Origin: Paenibacillus sp. PL2-23
Lineage (GTDB): Bacteria; Bacillota; Bacilli; Paenibacillales; Paenibacillaceae
Direction: 5' to 3'
Assembly: GCF_040834005.1 (NCBI RefSeq)
Contig: NZ_CP162129.1
Coordinates: forward strand, 973,501 to 1,037,500
Length of the DNA stretch: 64,000 bases
In this document: piece after piece, positions 25,527 through 34,052 of the stretch
Position numbering within the stretch: position 1 is the stretch's first letter
Layout of the letters: every line of letters starts with the position of its first letter
Notes under the pieces: generated by a model
Told to the model about the DNA's origin: nothing
The model's input: the letters and a program-made list of their open reading frames with translations, nothing else
Database searches by the model: none
Made by a program: the position numbers and the translations under genes

Positions 25527-27056
25527 GTGCGCCTCTTGGCGACTCACAATAGCAGCAGGCTTGCAATGAAAGGCATCTCGATCGCTTTTCCCGGCGTTCA
25601 GGCGCTTACCGAGGTGGATTTCCATACGGAGAGCGGGAGAGCGCACGCGCTGATCGGAGCCAATGGAGCCGGCAAATCGACGCTTATGAAAGTGCTCTCG
25701 GGCGCTTATGACCATTATACGGGTGAAATCACTATAGATGGCCAGCCTGTGCATATTCGCAGCCCGAAGGATGCGAAGGCTCACGGCATACAGATTGTGT
25801 ATCAGGAAGTGGATACGGCTCTTATTCCTCATCTGACTGCTTCGGAGAACATTATGATGGAGCATACGATTCATGGCATGAAGGGCAAGCAATTCGTGAA
25901 CTGGAGATCCATTCATCGCGGCGCGCAGGACGTGCTGGACCGGCTTAAGATGAAGGTGCCAACGAAGAAGCTCGTGCAGGAGCTTACACTCGCCGAGAAG
26001 CAGATGGTGCTGATCGCAAGATCGGTTTCCATGGACTGCCGCTTTCTGGTGCTGGACGAACCGACAGCACCGCTAAGCCGAGCCGAGACGGACTCATTGT
26101 TCGAGCTTGTTCGGCTGTTGAAGTCCCAAGGTGTAGGCGTTATCTTTATTTCTCATCGGCTGCCGGAGCTCTACGAGATTTGTGACGACATTACGATCAT
26201 GCGAGACGGCAGGCTGGTCATTCGCGAGGAGCTTGCGGCAATGCCGCAGCAGGCAGTTGTGGAACATATGCTGGGCGCCAAGCTGGAGGGCCAGTTCCCC
26301 GCAAGGGCAAGCCGAGTCGGCGACATTGGCTTCGAGGCGAAGCATGTCCGTGACGACGGCAAGGTAAACGACGTGTCGCTGAATATTCGCAAGGGAGAGA
26401 TCGTGGGCTTGGCGGGGCTTGTAGGCGCCGGCAAGACGGAGCTGTGCCGGGCGCTGTTCGGCGCTTCGGAGACGGCGAGCAGCGAGCTTGTACTGAATGG
26501 GAAGCGCATCAGCGCGAGCAATCCGCACGCAGCGGCGCGCGCCGGCATGGCGCTTATACCGGAGGAGAGACGCCGCGAGGGCATCTTCGTAGAGGAATCC
26601 GTTACGCTTAATATGACGGCTGCAAGCCTCAGCAAGTTCACGGGAGGGGGCTCCTGGATCAAGCGGAAGCAAGAGAAGCTTGCTACAGAGCGGGTGATTC
26701 GCGACCTCGGGGTGAAGACCCCGAATGCCGACGCCATGGTTCGGAATCTATCGGGCGGCAATCAGCAGAAGATTGCCATTGGCAAGTGGCTGCTGGCCGA
26801 CGCGGATGTATACATCTTCGACGAGCCGACCAAAGGCGTCGACGTTGGAGCGAAGCGCGACATCTATAATCTGATTGCGGAGCTTGCTTCGCGGGGCAAA
26901 TGTATACTGTACGCGTCCAGCGAGCTGTCGGAGATGTTAGGCATTACAGACCGCATCTATGTGATGTACGACGGCTCCATCCAGCGAGAGCTGGAGACGG
27001 CGGCAACTAGCGAGGAAGAGATTATGTTATACAGCACGGGAGGCGTGAAGTCATGA
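25527..27056 (+). CDS. Sugar ABC transporter ATP-binding protein, two fused ATPase domains (RbsA-like)
   Basis: About 509 residues. The first ATPase has Walker A GANGAGKST and the signature TLAEKQMVLIARS, with VLDEPTAPLS as Walker B; the second has a divergent Walker A, GLVGAGKTE, and a full signature LSGGNQQKIAIGKWL. This is the RbsA/MglA/XylG arrangement. GTG 25527 lies only a few bases from GGGGAGGAA; TTG 25536 is an equally good start. The stop overlaps the permease start by 4 bases. Confidence 0.95.
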   Translation: MRLLATHNSSRLAMKGISIAFPGVQALTEVDFHTESGRAHALIGANGAGKSTLMKVLSGAYDHYTGEITIDGQPVHIRSPKDAKAHGIQIVYQEVDTALIPHLTASENIMMEHTIHGMKGKQFVNWRSIHRGAQDVLDRLKMKVPTKKLVQELTLAEKQMVLIARSVSMDCRFLVLDEPTAPLSRAETDSLFELVRLLKSQGVGVIFISHRLPELYEICDDITIMRDGRLVIREELAAMPQQAVVEHMLGAKLEGQFPARASRVGDIGFEAKHVRDDGKVNDVSLNIRKGEIVGLAGLVGAGKTELCRALFGASETASSELVLNGKRISASNPHAAARAGMALIPEERRREGIFVEESVTLNMTAASLSKFTGGGSWIKRKQEKLATERVIRDLGVKTPNADAMVRNLSGGNQQKIAIGKWLLADADVYIFDEPTKGVDVGAKRDIYNLIAELASRGKCILYASSELSEMLGITDRIYVMYDGSIQRELETAATSEEEIMLYSTGGVKS

Positions 27057-28045
27057 GTGGTGCCGGATCGACGCGGCGGGGCATAAGCGGGGGCGCAGTG
27101 CAATTTCTTTATAAGTATGGCACGTTAATTACGATTCTGCTGTTGATTGTGTTCTTCGGAACAATGACAGACAACTTCTTGAACTACAACAATATTATTC
27201 AAATATTACGGTTAAGCTCAATCGTTACCATTATCGCGATTGGATTGACGGTGTCGCTGGCGGTGGGGGGCTTCGATCTCTCGGTAGGCTCCACCGCTTC
27301 CATCGCGAACGCGCTGGTGATCTCCTTGTTCGTCTGGCATGGGCAGAGTATTGGGATTGGACTGCTGGTTACGGTTCTATTCTGCTTGATTATTGGTCTC
27401 GTGAACGCCTTCCTGGTTATTAACTTCAAAATTCAGGACATGCTGATGACGCTTGCGACGATGTTCGTATTCCAGGGCATCGCTCTGACCTACACAAGAG
27501 GCGCAACCATCTCGCAAAATATGATTATGCCAAGCGGCGACTTCGCAACCGGCGTTATTCCAGCCTCGTTCGGCGCGCTGGGCAAAGCGCCTTGGATTAT
27601 TGTGATTATGCTGGTCGTTGTGGCCGTCGTACACGTGTTCCTGAATTATACGAAGCATGGGCGCTACATGTATATGATCGGCGGCAACGCCGAAGCGGCC
27701 AAGCTGTCCGGCATTGCCGTCAGCAAGTACAGGCTTGCCGCTTATTTGATCTCCGCCTTGTTCGCCGGGATCGGCGGCATCATTCTGGGAGCGCGCGTCA
27801 TGACCGCCGAGGTAAACGCTGGCGCCCCTTATTTGATGGATGCGGTAGCTGCGGTGTTCATCGGGTATTCCGTGCTTGGCGTCGGCAAGCCGAACGCGCT
27901 GGGCACGTTTGTTGGCGCCTTGCTGATCAGCATTTTGTCCAACGGATTAATCATGCTGTCTGTCCCGTATTATGCGATGGATATTGTGAAGGGCTCCGTA
28001 CTGGCCTTGGCGCTGGCGATCACCTACATCAAGACTCGAAGATAA
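27053..28045 (+). CDS. Sugar ABC transporter permease (RbsC-like)
   Basis: A 330-residue permease with about nine to ten membrane helices. The motif GGFDLSVGSTASIANAL and the later GGIILGARV segment are typical of RbsC/XylH permeases. With the binding protein and double ATPase it forms a complete importer. It overlaps the ATPase gene (ATGA). The operon ends at a strong terminator, so sensor kinase plus three transporter genes form one neighbourhood. Confidence 0.95.
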   Translation: MSGAGSTRRGISGGAVQFLYKYGTLITILLLIVFFGTMTDNFLNYNNIIQILRLSSIVTIIAIGLTVSLAVGGFDLSVGSTASIANALVISLFVWHGQSIGIGLLVTVLFCLIIGLVNAFLVINFKIQDMLMTLATMFVFQGIALTYTRGATISQNMIMPSGDFATGVIPASFGALGKAPWIIVIMLVVVAVVHVFLNYTKHGRYMYMIGGNAEAAKLSGIAVSKYRLAAYLISALFAGIGGIILGARVMTAEVNAGAPYLMDAVAAVFIGYSVLGVGKPNALGTFVGALLISILSNGLIMLSVPYYAMDIVKGSVLALALAITYIKTRR

Positions 28046-28055
28046 GAGGAAATAG

Positions 28056-28103
28056 AGCAAGGGCAGCCCCGTCGCGCGATGCGTCGGCCAGGCTGCCCTT
28101 GCT
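28056..28103. terminator. Terminator of the sugar ABC operon
   Basis: AGCAAGGGCAGCC (28056-28068) pairs perfectly with GGCTGCCCTTGCT (28091-28103). It also lies just beyond the stop of the convergent hflX, so may act in both directions. Confidence 0.8.
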
Positions 28104-28144
28104 GTATTAATGGAGCCCTTCGCCAGAGCGACAGCGCGCTCCGC

Positions 28145-29434
28145 TTATTGCTCCAGCTCCGTGAAATGGCCGCGATGCCGCTCGTAATTGGCCAGGCTGC
28201 ACTCCAGCCTCATGCGGGTGCCGCCTTCCTCGTATTCGGTCGACAGCACATTGGCGTGCTCGTTGAAATACGAGACGAGGCGGCCTTGATCGTACGGAAT
28301 CAGGATGTCGCGTGTGACGTAATCGTCAAATACCCGGCCGCGAATCAAATCGACGAGCTCCGCGATGCCCTGGCGCTCCTTGACCGACATGTAGACGCTG
28401 GACTCCGTGGAGGTTGGATAAGAATGATCGGTCAGATCGCATTTGTTGTAGGCATATACCATCGGGATGCTCTCTGTGCCAAGGGCGGCCAGCGTTTCGT
28501 TCGTTACATCCACAAGCTGCTCGTAATCGTCGTGCGCATAGTCCACTACATGGATCAGCAGGTCCGCTTCGGTCACTTCCTCCAGCGTGGAGCGGAACGC
28601 CTTGATCAGATGATGGGGAAGCTGGCTCACAAAGCCGACCGTGTCCGTCAGCAGGAACGATTTGTTATCGGGGAGGTCGATGCTCCGAACCGAGGTTTCC
28701 AGCGTCGCGAACAGCATGTTCTCCGCGAATACCTGCTTTGTTGTGTCCGGATCGTACGTCTCCAGCATGGCGTTCATGAGACTGGATTTGCCGGTATTCG
28801 TGTAGCCGACTAAACAGACAACGGGCATTTCGTTTTTCTTCCGCTTCCGGCGCTGCTGCTGTCTGGTGGCGACCAGCTTCTCCAGCTCCGCTTGCAGGGC
28901 GGTAATCCGCTCCTCGATCCGTCTGCGATCAAGCTCCAGCTTCGTCTCGCCGGCGCCTCTGTTCCGCAGTCCGGCGCCACCGCCGCCGCCTTGCCTGCCC
29001 AGCGACGCGCGAAGCCCGACGAGGCGAGGGAGGGAGTAGTGCAGGCGCGCCACCTCCACCTGCAGCTGCGCTTCGCGCGTCTTGGCGCGCTCTGCGAATA
29101 TATCCAGAATAAGCATGGTGCGGTCCATAACCACACATTCGAGCTCCGCCTCCAGATTGCGGATTTGGGAAGGGGACAGCTCATCGTTGAAAATAGCGAG
29201 ATCGGTTTCGAGACCTTCCAGCAAAGCGCGAAGCTCCTGGATTTTGCCCGTGCCGATGTAATGGGTGGCATTCACCTTCTCCGCCTTCTGGCTCAGCTCG
29301 CCAACGACCTCGATGTACCGTGCCGCCGCGAGGTTGCGCAGCTCCATCATGGAATAGGCGAAGTCCTTGTCCTTCTGCAGCTCCACGCCGACAATAACGG
29401 CTTTCTGCACGCGTTGTTCAATAATTTCTTGCAT
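28145..29434 (-). CDS. hflX: GTPase HflX, ribosome-splitting factor
   Basis: A 429-residue HflX. The N-terminal domain includes THYIGTGKIQEL and FNDELSPSQIRNLE; the glycine-rich linker LGRQGGGGGAGLRNRGAGET is the family hallmark. The G domain has G1 GYTNTGKSS, G3 DTVGF and G4 NKCD. HflX binds 50S or 70S ribosomes, separates stalled ribosomes after heat or antibiotic stress, and some relatives give macrolide resistance. Its 5' leader carries a promoter and an intrinsic terminator (29475-29500) before the start, suggesting attenuation. Confidence 0.96.
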   Translation of the reverse strand: MQEIIEQRVQKAVIVGVELQKDKDFAYSMMELRNLAAARYIEVVGELSQKAEKVNATHYIGTGKIQELRALLEGLETDLAIFNDELSPSQIRNLEAELECVVMDRTMLILDIFAERAKTREAQLQVEVARLHYSLPRLVGLRASLGRQGGGGGAGLRNRGAGETKLELDRRRIEERITALQAELEKLVATRQQQRRKRKKNEMPVVCLVGYTNTGKSSLMNAMLETYDPDTTKQVFAENMLFATLETSVRSIDLPDNKSFLLTDTVGFVSQLPHHLIKAFRSTLEEVTEADLLIHVVDYAHDDYEQLVDVTNETLAALGTESIPMVYAYNKCDLTDHSYPTSTESSVYMSVKERQGIAELVDLIRGRVFDDYVTRDILIPYDQGRLVSYFNEHANVLSTEYEEGGTRMRLECSLANYERHRGHFTELEQ

Positions 29435-29474
29435 ATAGGGATCGCCTCCTGGGCATATAAAGTGAGTTGTGGCA

Positions 29475-29500
29475 AAAAAACACAGGCATACGCCTGTGTT
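29475..29500 (-). terminator. Leader terminator upstream of hflX (putative attenuator)
   Basis: On the minus strand AACACAGGC and GCCTGTGTT form a 9-bp stem with a 4-base loop, followed by a run of seven T. It lies after the hflX promoter and 41 bases before its ATG. A short frame starting at 29543 or 29519 on the minus strand (about 41 or 33 codons) runs through the hairpin and overlaps the hflX start, so its translation could control terminator folding. Confidence 0.75.
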
Positions 29501-29554
29501 CGCAGCTGCAGCTTCTCATGGCTGCGGTTATTGCCATTGCCATGGAATGACATC

Positions 29555-29583
29555 AGTGTAGCATATGCCCTAGACGGGTTCAA
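29555..29583 (-). promoter_or_regulatory. Sigma-A promoter of hflX
   Basis: On the minus strand: TTGAAC, 17 bases, TACACT, with TG one base before the -10 box (extended -10). Transcription should begin near 29548, giving a leader of about 114 bases. Confidence 0.7.
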
Positions 29584-29617
29584 CACGGGGAAGCCTCCTG
29601 AGCGCTGTACATTTTGG

Positions 29618-31234
29618 TTATATGTATTCTTTCCCCCGCTGTCCGATAACCCTCCAATTCTCGGTCAGTCGAGCATGCCATTCCGGTTTGGCGTACAAGG
29701 CTTCAGCCAGCAGCTCGATCACCTCTCTATGAATGTGCTTGACGACGGGAGCGCCGATGAACATGTCATAGCCGCCTCCGCCATTCGCGCGGTAATGATT
29801 CATGACGACATCCAGCTCCTGTTCGAGCGAGAGGGGCTGGCCGCGGTACAGCAGCTCTGTCACACGCTCGCCCAGGGGGCGAGATATATCCAGCGTATAC
29901 GTGATGCCCTCCCACATATCGTAATTGTAAGGCTGCGGCTTCGGTGACTGAAATTCGTCGCTGACTGCCAGCTCGCCCTTATTGTTAATGGTGAAATAAC
30001 AAGCGCTCCGCTCCAGCGCTTCCTTCACTTGCCGGCCGTTCAGCCTGAGTACGGCAAGCGTGTTGGGATAGGGGTAATTGGCGGCAATATCTCGATCTGT
30101 GACGACGGGCCCAAAGCCTGGAGCGTGGTCGTCCATTAATGCCGTTAACGACACATCTACGCCTGCGGCCTCCATCTGTGCCTCGTTCAGCCATTGCACG
30201 AAGGGGTGCTTCACGCGCCTTGCTTCCTTGGGGTTGCGAATACGCATGTCGCCAATGATGCGGCCCAGCGGTCTGTTCAGACGGCTGGTAATGTCGGCTT
30301 CATAAGGGCGCAGCCATTCCGGTGCTGAAGCGGGCTCCGTGCTGTCTACAGGAATCAGGCGAGTGGATACCGAGGCGACAGTCCAACGGCCGCTGTCTGC
30401 CTGCTGCAGCAGAAGCTTGGCCTCGGCGACATTAGAGCCATGGGAACCTGGCTGCAGCACCGGTGTATGGCCGATACGCACTCCTTCGATCTGCCTGTGC
30501 TGATGACCCGTAAGCAGGACGTCAATGCCGTTAAGCTCCGTGCAGAGCCGGTAGCCTTCGTTCTCGCCGGTGAACGGCTCGGTGGCGGTGCCGCTGTCGG
30601 GATCGGCTTCGAACCCGCCGTGATAGGAGACAATGACAACGTCCGCCTTCTGCTCCTCACGCAGGAGCGGGATATACCGCTTGGCCGTCTCGACGGCGGA
30701 CAGGAAGCGAAGCCCTTCGATATGCGCGGGTTGCTCCCATGCCGGAATGTATGAGGTGGTGAGGCCAAGCAGCGCGATGCGCGCGCCTTCCTCCGTCGTC
30801 CAGATGCGATAAGGTGTGCCGAACAACGGCTCGTTGGTGTCCTCCAGCACGATGTTGGCGGACAGCCACGGCGCGGGGAATTGCTCAGCGAGCCGAAGCG
30901 CGGTATGCTGGCCATAGTTGAATTCATGGTTCCCGGGGACAAAGGCGTCGCAGCCCGATTGGCGGAACCATTCTGTCATAGGGTGCAGCCGCGCCTCACC
31001 GTTCCTAAGATCGCTCATGATATAGTCGGCAAGGGGAGCGCCTTGATAGGCATCGCCATTGTCGAACCAGAAGAAGGAGCGGCCGAGCTCCCTTCTCCTT
31101 GCCTCGATCATACGAGCAAGCGCGTGCATACGGTTCAAATCCGACATGAGGGGATGGTGGCCCGGCGTGCAGCGGAATCCGTGCAGATCGCTTGTGGACC
31201 AGATGGTAATCGGTATATGGGAATGTGTAGACAT
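29618..31234 (-). CDS. 5'-nucleotidase/2',3'-cyclic phosphodiesterase-type metallophosphatase
   Basis: About 538 residues from ATG 31234 behind AAAGGAG. The N-terminal metallophosphatase has the metal-binding motifs STSDLHG, FDNGDAYQG, GNHEFNYG, SYHGG and TGHQHR in order. The C-terminal 5'-nucleotidase domain includes LRLNGRQVKEALE and ANGGGGYDMF. UshA/YfkN-type enzymes remove phosphate from nucleotides or cyclic nucleotides. No signal peptide is visible, so this copy appears cytoplasmic, unlike many secreted relatives. Confidence 0.92.
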   Translation of the reverse strand: MSTHSHIPITIWSTSDLHGFRCTPGHHPLMSDLNRMHALARMIEARRRELGRSFFWFDNGDAYQGAPLADYIMSDLRNGEARLHPMTEWFRQSGCDAFVPGNHEFNYGQHTALRLAEQFPAPWLSANIVLEDTNEPLFGTPYRIWTTEEGARIALLGLTTSYIPAWEQPAHIEGLRFLSAVETAKRYIPLLREEQKADVVIVSYHGGFEADPDSGTATEPFTGENEGYRLCTELNGIDVLLTGHQHRQIEGVRIGHTPVLQPGSHGSNVAEAKLLLQQADSGRWTVASVSTRLIPVDSTEPASAPEWLRPYEADITSRLNRPLGRIIGDMRIRNPKEARRVKHPFVQWLNEAQMEAAGVDVSLTALMDDHAPGFGPVVTDRDIAANYPYPNTLAVLRLNGRQVKEALERSACYFTINNKGELAVSDEFQSPKPQPYNYDMWEGITYTLDISRPLGERVTELLYRGQPLSLEQELDVVMNHYRANGGGGYDMFIGAPVVKHIHREVIELLAEALYAKPEWHARLTENWRVIGQRGKEYI

Positions 31235-31435
31235 ATAGGCTTCTCGCTCCTTTGCAGACGGGTGCAGGCGCCACAGCCGGCAGCCCGCGGAATACATCGC
31301 AATTCGACAAGAAGCCCGCCAATCCTTGTTCTCAGCATGCTTTTACGAAAATTCAATACAAATGCGAAACAATTAAACATCAGTTGCCGTCTATAGAATA
31401 AAGCGTGATGCTAATTCTTCGGGGGAGTGGACAAT

Positions 31436-31828
31436 ATGCGCTGGATACCGGAAAAGGGCAGCGGTAAATGGTGGGGCTACGCGGTAATCTCAACGATAGT
31501 GGTAGGAGCGTTATTATGGCTGATTCGGTTCGGTCTGGCGGACCAGACGTTTACAGGCACACATGCCTTGCGTATGGTGCTGCTTGCGGCCGCATTGTCG
31601 CTGGTGTTTCATCTGGCAGGCTGGTTGGGGGCGCGCTGGCTCTGGGGCTTCTCGTCCGCGGGCTTATTGGCTGGGCTTGCTGCTATGACTGTATACGCCG
31701 GAGGAGACACAGGCTGGGAGGATCTCGCCAGCATGCTGGCTTTTTTCTTTCTGGTGGGGATCGGCATAGCGGCGGGTATTGTGGCGGAAATAGCGGCAGC
31801 TATTGTTCGCTATCGGCGCAAACGCTAG
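31436..31828 (+). CDS. Four-helix membrane protein of unknown function
   Basis: About 130 residues from ATG 31436, with GGGGGAG eight bases upstream (the in-frame GTG 31427 overlaps that site). Four hydrophobic segments (about 15-33, 43-60, 66-86 and 98-122) fill most of the protein. A short basic tail follows. Family not recognised. Monocistronic: a terminator follows at 31919. Confidence 0.6.
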   Translation: MRWIPEKGSGKWWGYAVISTIVVGALLWLIRFGLADQTFTGTHALRMVLLAAALSLVFHLAGWLGARWLWGFSSAGLLAGLAAMTVYAGGDTGWEDLASMLAFFFLVGIGIAAGIVAEIAAAIVRYRRKR

Positions 31829-31918
31829 TGACAGGCCGTTAGCATGGTACCAAAGTGGTATGCCAATGTACTACCAATAGACAATATTCTGTAGTCCCGA
31901 AGTAGAAGGGGACGGATG

Positions 31919-31946
31919 AAGAGCTACCCGGCGGTGGCTCTTTTTT
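31919..31946 (+). terminator. Rho-independent terminator
   Basis: AAGAGCTACC, loop CGGC, GGTGGCTCTT, then TTTT. Confidence 0.8.
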
Positions 31947-32064
31947 CTGTGTCCAAAACTATACTTCATAGTGATTTCGTGCTTTGGCTAATTTCGTATA
32001 CTGGATATAGTAAAGTTGGCGGAATATGAATGGATCCAGACTGAAGCGCGGGGAGGGCGACAAT

Positions 32065-32532
32065 ATGCTGAAGAGAAGGGCAGCGGCAGGTTTAGCGAGC
32101 TTAGCCGCGGCGGCTGTCATTGGCATGAGTGCCGCGTATGCGTCCCTGGATGCGGGGAAGCAGCTGGAGGGCTGGTACAAAGGTGCGCTTCAACAGAGCA
32201 AGTCGACTGTAGAGAGCGTCATTGAAGGAGATCGGGAGGCGGCATTGGCTCATGTGGGGAGGCTGTCCCAGTCCCATATGGAAGCGGCTGAGAGGGCGAT
32301 AGAAGCTGCGGCTTCATCGGCAGAGCGTCATGCTGCAGCCAAGCTGTCGGAACGGGAGCAAGCATACATGAAGCAGCTGGAAGCGGCTTCGGAGGAATGG
32401 CTGGGCCGCAGCGGTGAGCCGGGACAAGCAGCAACGCAATTGGAGCAAGCAGAGGAAGCTTTAAAGCAAGCGGCGGAGCTGGAGCTGGAGCAAGCGGCCG
32501 CAGATGCCATAGATGCATTATTGGAGCGCTAG
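32065..32532 (+). CDS. Membrane-anchored Ala/Glu-rich helical protein of unknown function (first of a pair)
   Basis: About 155 residues from ATG 32065 behind GGGGAGGG. After a basic N-terminus (MLKRR) a hydrophobic segment (about 6-30) acts as signal or anchor. The rest is almost entirely predicted helix rich in Ala, Glu and Gln, with frequent AAxxAxxxxAAA spacing suited to coiled coil. The stop touches the next start, and the second protein has the same plan, so the two probably arose together or act together. Function unknown. Confidence 0.55.
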   Translation: MLKRRAAAGLASLAAAAVIGMSAAYASLDAGKQLEGWYKGALQQSKSTVESVIEGDREAALAHVGRLSQSHMEAAERAIEAAASSAERHAAAKLSEREQAYMKQLEAASEEWLGRSGEPGQAATQLEQAEEALKQAAELELEQAAADAIDALLER

Positions 32533-33219
32533 ATGATATACAGAAGCAATGAGGAGGTCCAACGAATAGTGGAACGGAATCGCCGAGCATCGAGAAGCAA
32601 TGCAAGACGTCCTAAGGTTTGGGTCGCTATGGCCGTCGCGTTCGTTATGGCTGCTGCGCCGCTTGGCGTAGCGTATGCCGATCTTCATCTGGAGGGCAAG
32701 ATGGACGCTTGGGCGCAGCGTCAAGTGGATACAGCGGTAAGCGCTTTGAGCGAGACTGTGATGTCGGAAACCGAAATACAGAAGCAGTATCTTCAGCAGC
32801 AGCTGCATGCGATGCTGGATCAGAAGTCCAACGAGCTGGCCGCGTATACCGAGGAGCAGCAGCGGCTTGCGGTTGAAGCGCTGCAAGCGCATGCCAATGG
32901 GCTGATTGCACATGCAAGCTTCGCCAATGACAACGACAAAGCGGCATACAGCCAGCAGCTATCGGCGATCCTCGCCAATGCGATGGCGGCCATGGATCAA
33001 GTAGGGCATTCTCCTGCGAGCATACAACCGGAAGAGGAAGCTCTCGAGCTTCTCCCCCAGGGACAGCAGCCAACTGTGGAGCTGGAAGAGGATGAAGCAA
33101 TTGAAGAGGATACGGAGACGGAAGAGTTGCAGCAAGCGGAGGATCAGCCAACAGAGAGTCAGGGAGTGGAGGAGCAGCTGGAGCTAGAGGCGGAGCTGCA
33201 CCTGGATGAACATAAATAA
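32533..33219 (+). CDS. Membrane-anchored helical protein with acidic tail (second of a pair)
   Basis: A 228-residue protein whose ATG follows the previous stop with no gap, implying coupled translation. A cytoplasmic basic stretch (about 1-28), a membrane segment (about 29-48), a helical region (about 50-155), and a highly acidic Glu/Gln tail (about 165-228; e.g. LEEDEAIEEDTETEELQQ). Like its neighbour it looks like an extracytoplasmic coiled-coil protein. Family not recognised. It converges on the aspartate-less response regulator gene. Confidence 0.55.
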   Translation: MIYRSNEEVQRIVERNRRASRSNARRPKVWVAMAVAFVMAAAPLGVAYADLHLEGKMDAWAQRQVDTAVSALSETVMSETEIQKQYLQQQLHAMLDQKSNELAAYTEEQQRLAVEALQAHANGLIAHASFANDNDKAAYSQQLSAILANAMAAMDQVGHSPASIQPEEEALELLPQGQQPTVELEEDEAIEEDTETEELQQAEDQPTESQGVEEQLELEAELHLDEHK

Positions 33220-33251
33220 GAGATGACTGAGGGGGATCTCAATCATCTCTT
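33218..33251. terminator. Hairpin between convergent genes
   Basis: AAGAGATGA (33218-33226) pairs with TCATCTCTT (33243-33251). No good T-tract; a partial or bidirectional terminator. Confidence 0.45.
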
Positions 33252-33283
33252 CCTGTTAGTGAAAATAGCAAGCCGCTTCACTT

Positions 33284-33913
33284 CTAAGCCAGAGCGCCCA
33301 GCTTGTTGGAATGGAAGTAGAGAGCGGCTTTTGTGCGGTCAGACAAGTTAAGCTTGGCCAGCACCTGGCTCACATGCTTCTTGACGGTGTATTCCGTAAT
33401 GTACAGCCGGTTCGCGATTTCCTTGTTGGATAAGCCTTCGCTCAAGCATTGCAGCACCTCATGCTCCTTCGACGTAAGCTGATGCTCGTTGTCCGGCTGC
33501 GCATCCTGAAGTCTGGGCTGCAGCAATTCGAAATCGTAATACTTCTTGCCCCGATGCACCGTATGTACGGCGAACAGCAGCTCTTCCGGATGAGAGTCCT
33601 TCAGAATTACGCCTTGCACGCCTATATTTAGCGACTGATCCAGCTCCGAGGGTGTCATAACGGAGGTCAAGTATACAAATTTGCATGTGGTGCCCGTCTT
33701 CATCAGCTTCTGGATGACGTCCAGTCCGCTCTGCTGATGGATGCGGTTGTTCATAATGCAAATGTCCGGGTGTTCTTTCTCAACAATTTCGAGCGCTTCC
33801 CTGACGTTCTCTGCTTCTCCGCATATGGAAATCGCAGAATCGCTGGATAGTATGGAAGTAATTCCGCGCCGAACTAACTGGAAGGGTTCTACTACTAGCA
33901 CTTTCAGATTCAT
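33284..33913 (-). CDS. Atypical (aspartate-less) LuxR-type response regulator
   Basis: A 209-residue NarL/FixJ-like protein. The receiver fold is recognisable, with Thr in YLTSV and Lys in ILKDSH, but the phospho-acceptor position reads Asn (IMNNRIHQ where MD is usual) and the acidic pair reads Glu-Pro (VVEPFQ where VDD is usual). It therefore probably does not take phosphate in the standard way. The C-terminal HTH is normal: LTSKEHEVLQCLSEGLSNKE and ITEYTVKKHVSQV. No kinase is adjacent. Upstream lies a 10-bp palindrome GTACTAGTAC (33981-33990) that might be an operator. Confidence 0.88.
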   Translation of the reverse strand: MNLKVLVVEPFQLVRRGITSILSSDSAISICGEAENVREALEIVEKEHPDICIMNNRIHQQSGLDVIQKLMKTGTTCKFVYLTSVMTPSELDQSLNIGVQGVILKDSHPEELLFAVHTVHRGKKYYDFELLQPRLQDAQPDNEHQLTSKEHEVLQCLSEGLSNKEIANRLYITEYTVKKHVSQVLAKLNLSDRTKAALYFHSNKLGALA

Positions 33914-34052
33914 TGCCTTCCTGAGGCTCCTTTCAAGGGTTGGAGTAAGCCGTATATAGAGCTAAATACCTAAGAATAAAGTACTAGTACAAGTATACAG
34001 CCTCTTCCAATATATTTCAATGATTGGAAGCCTGTGAATGCATGAAGTGTGC

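Noticed and set aside
28079-28813. Long plus-strand frame antisense to hflX
   Set aside because: Mirror of the conserved hflX codons; starts in a terminator.
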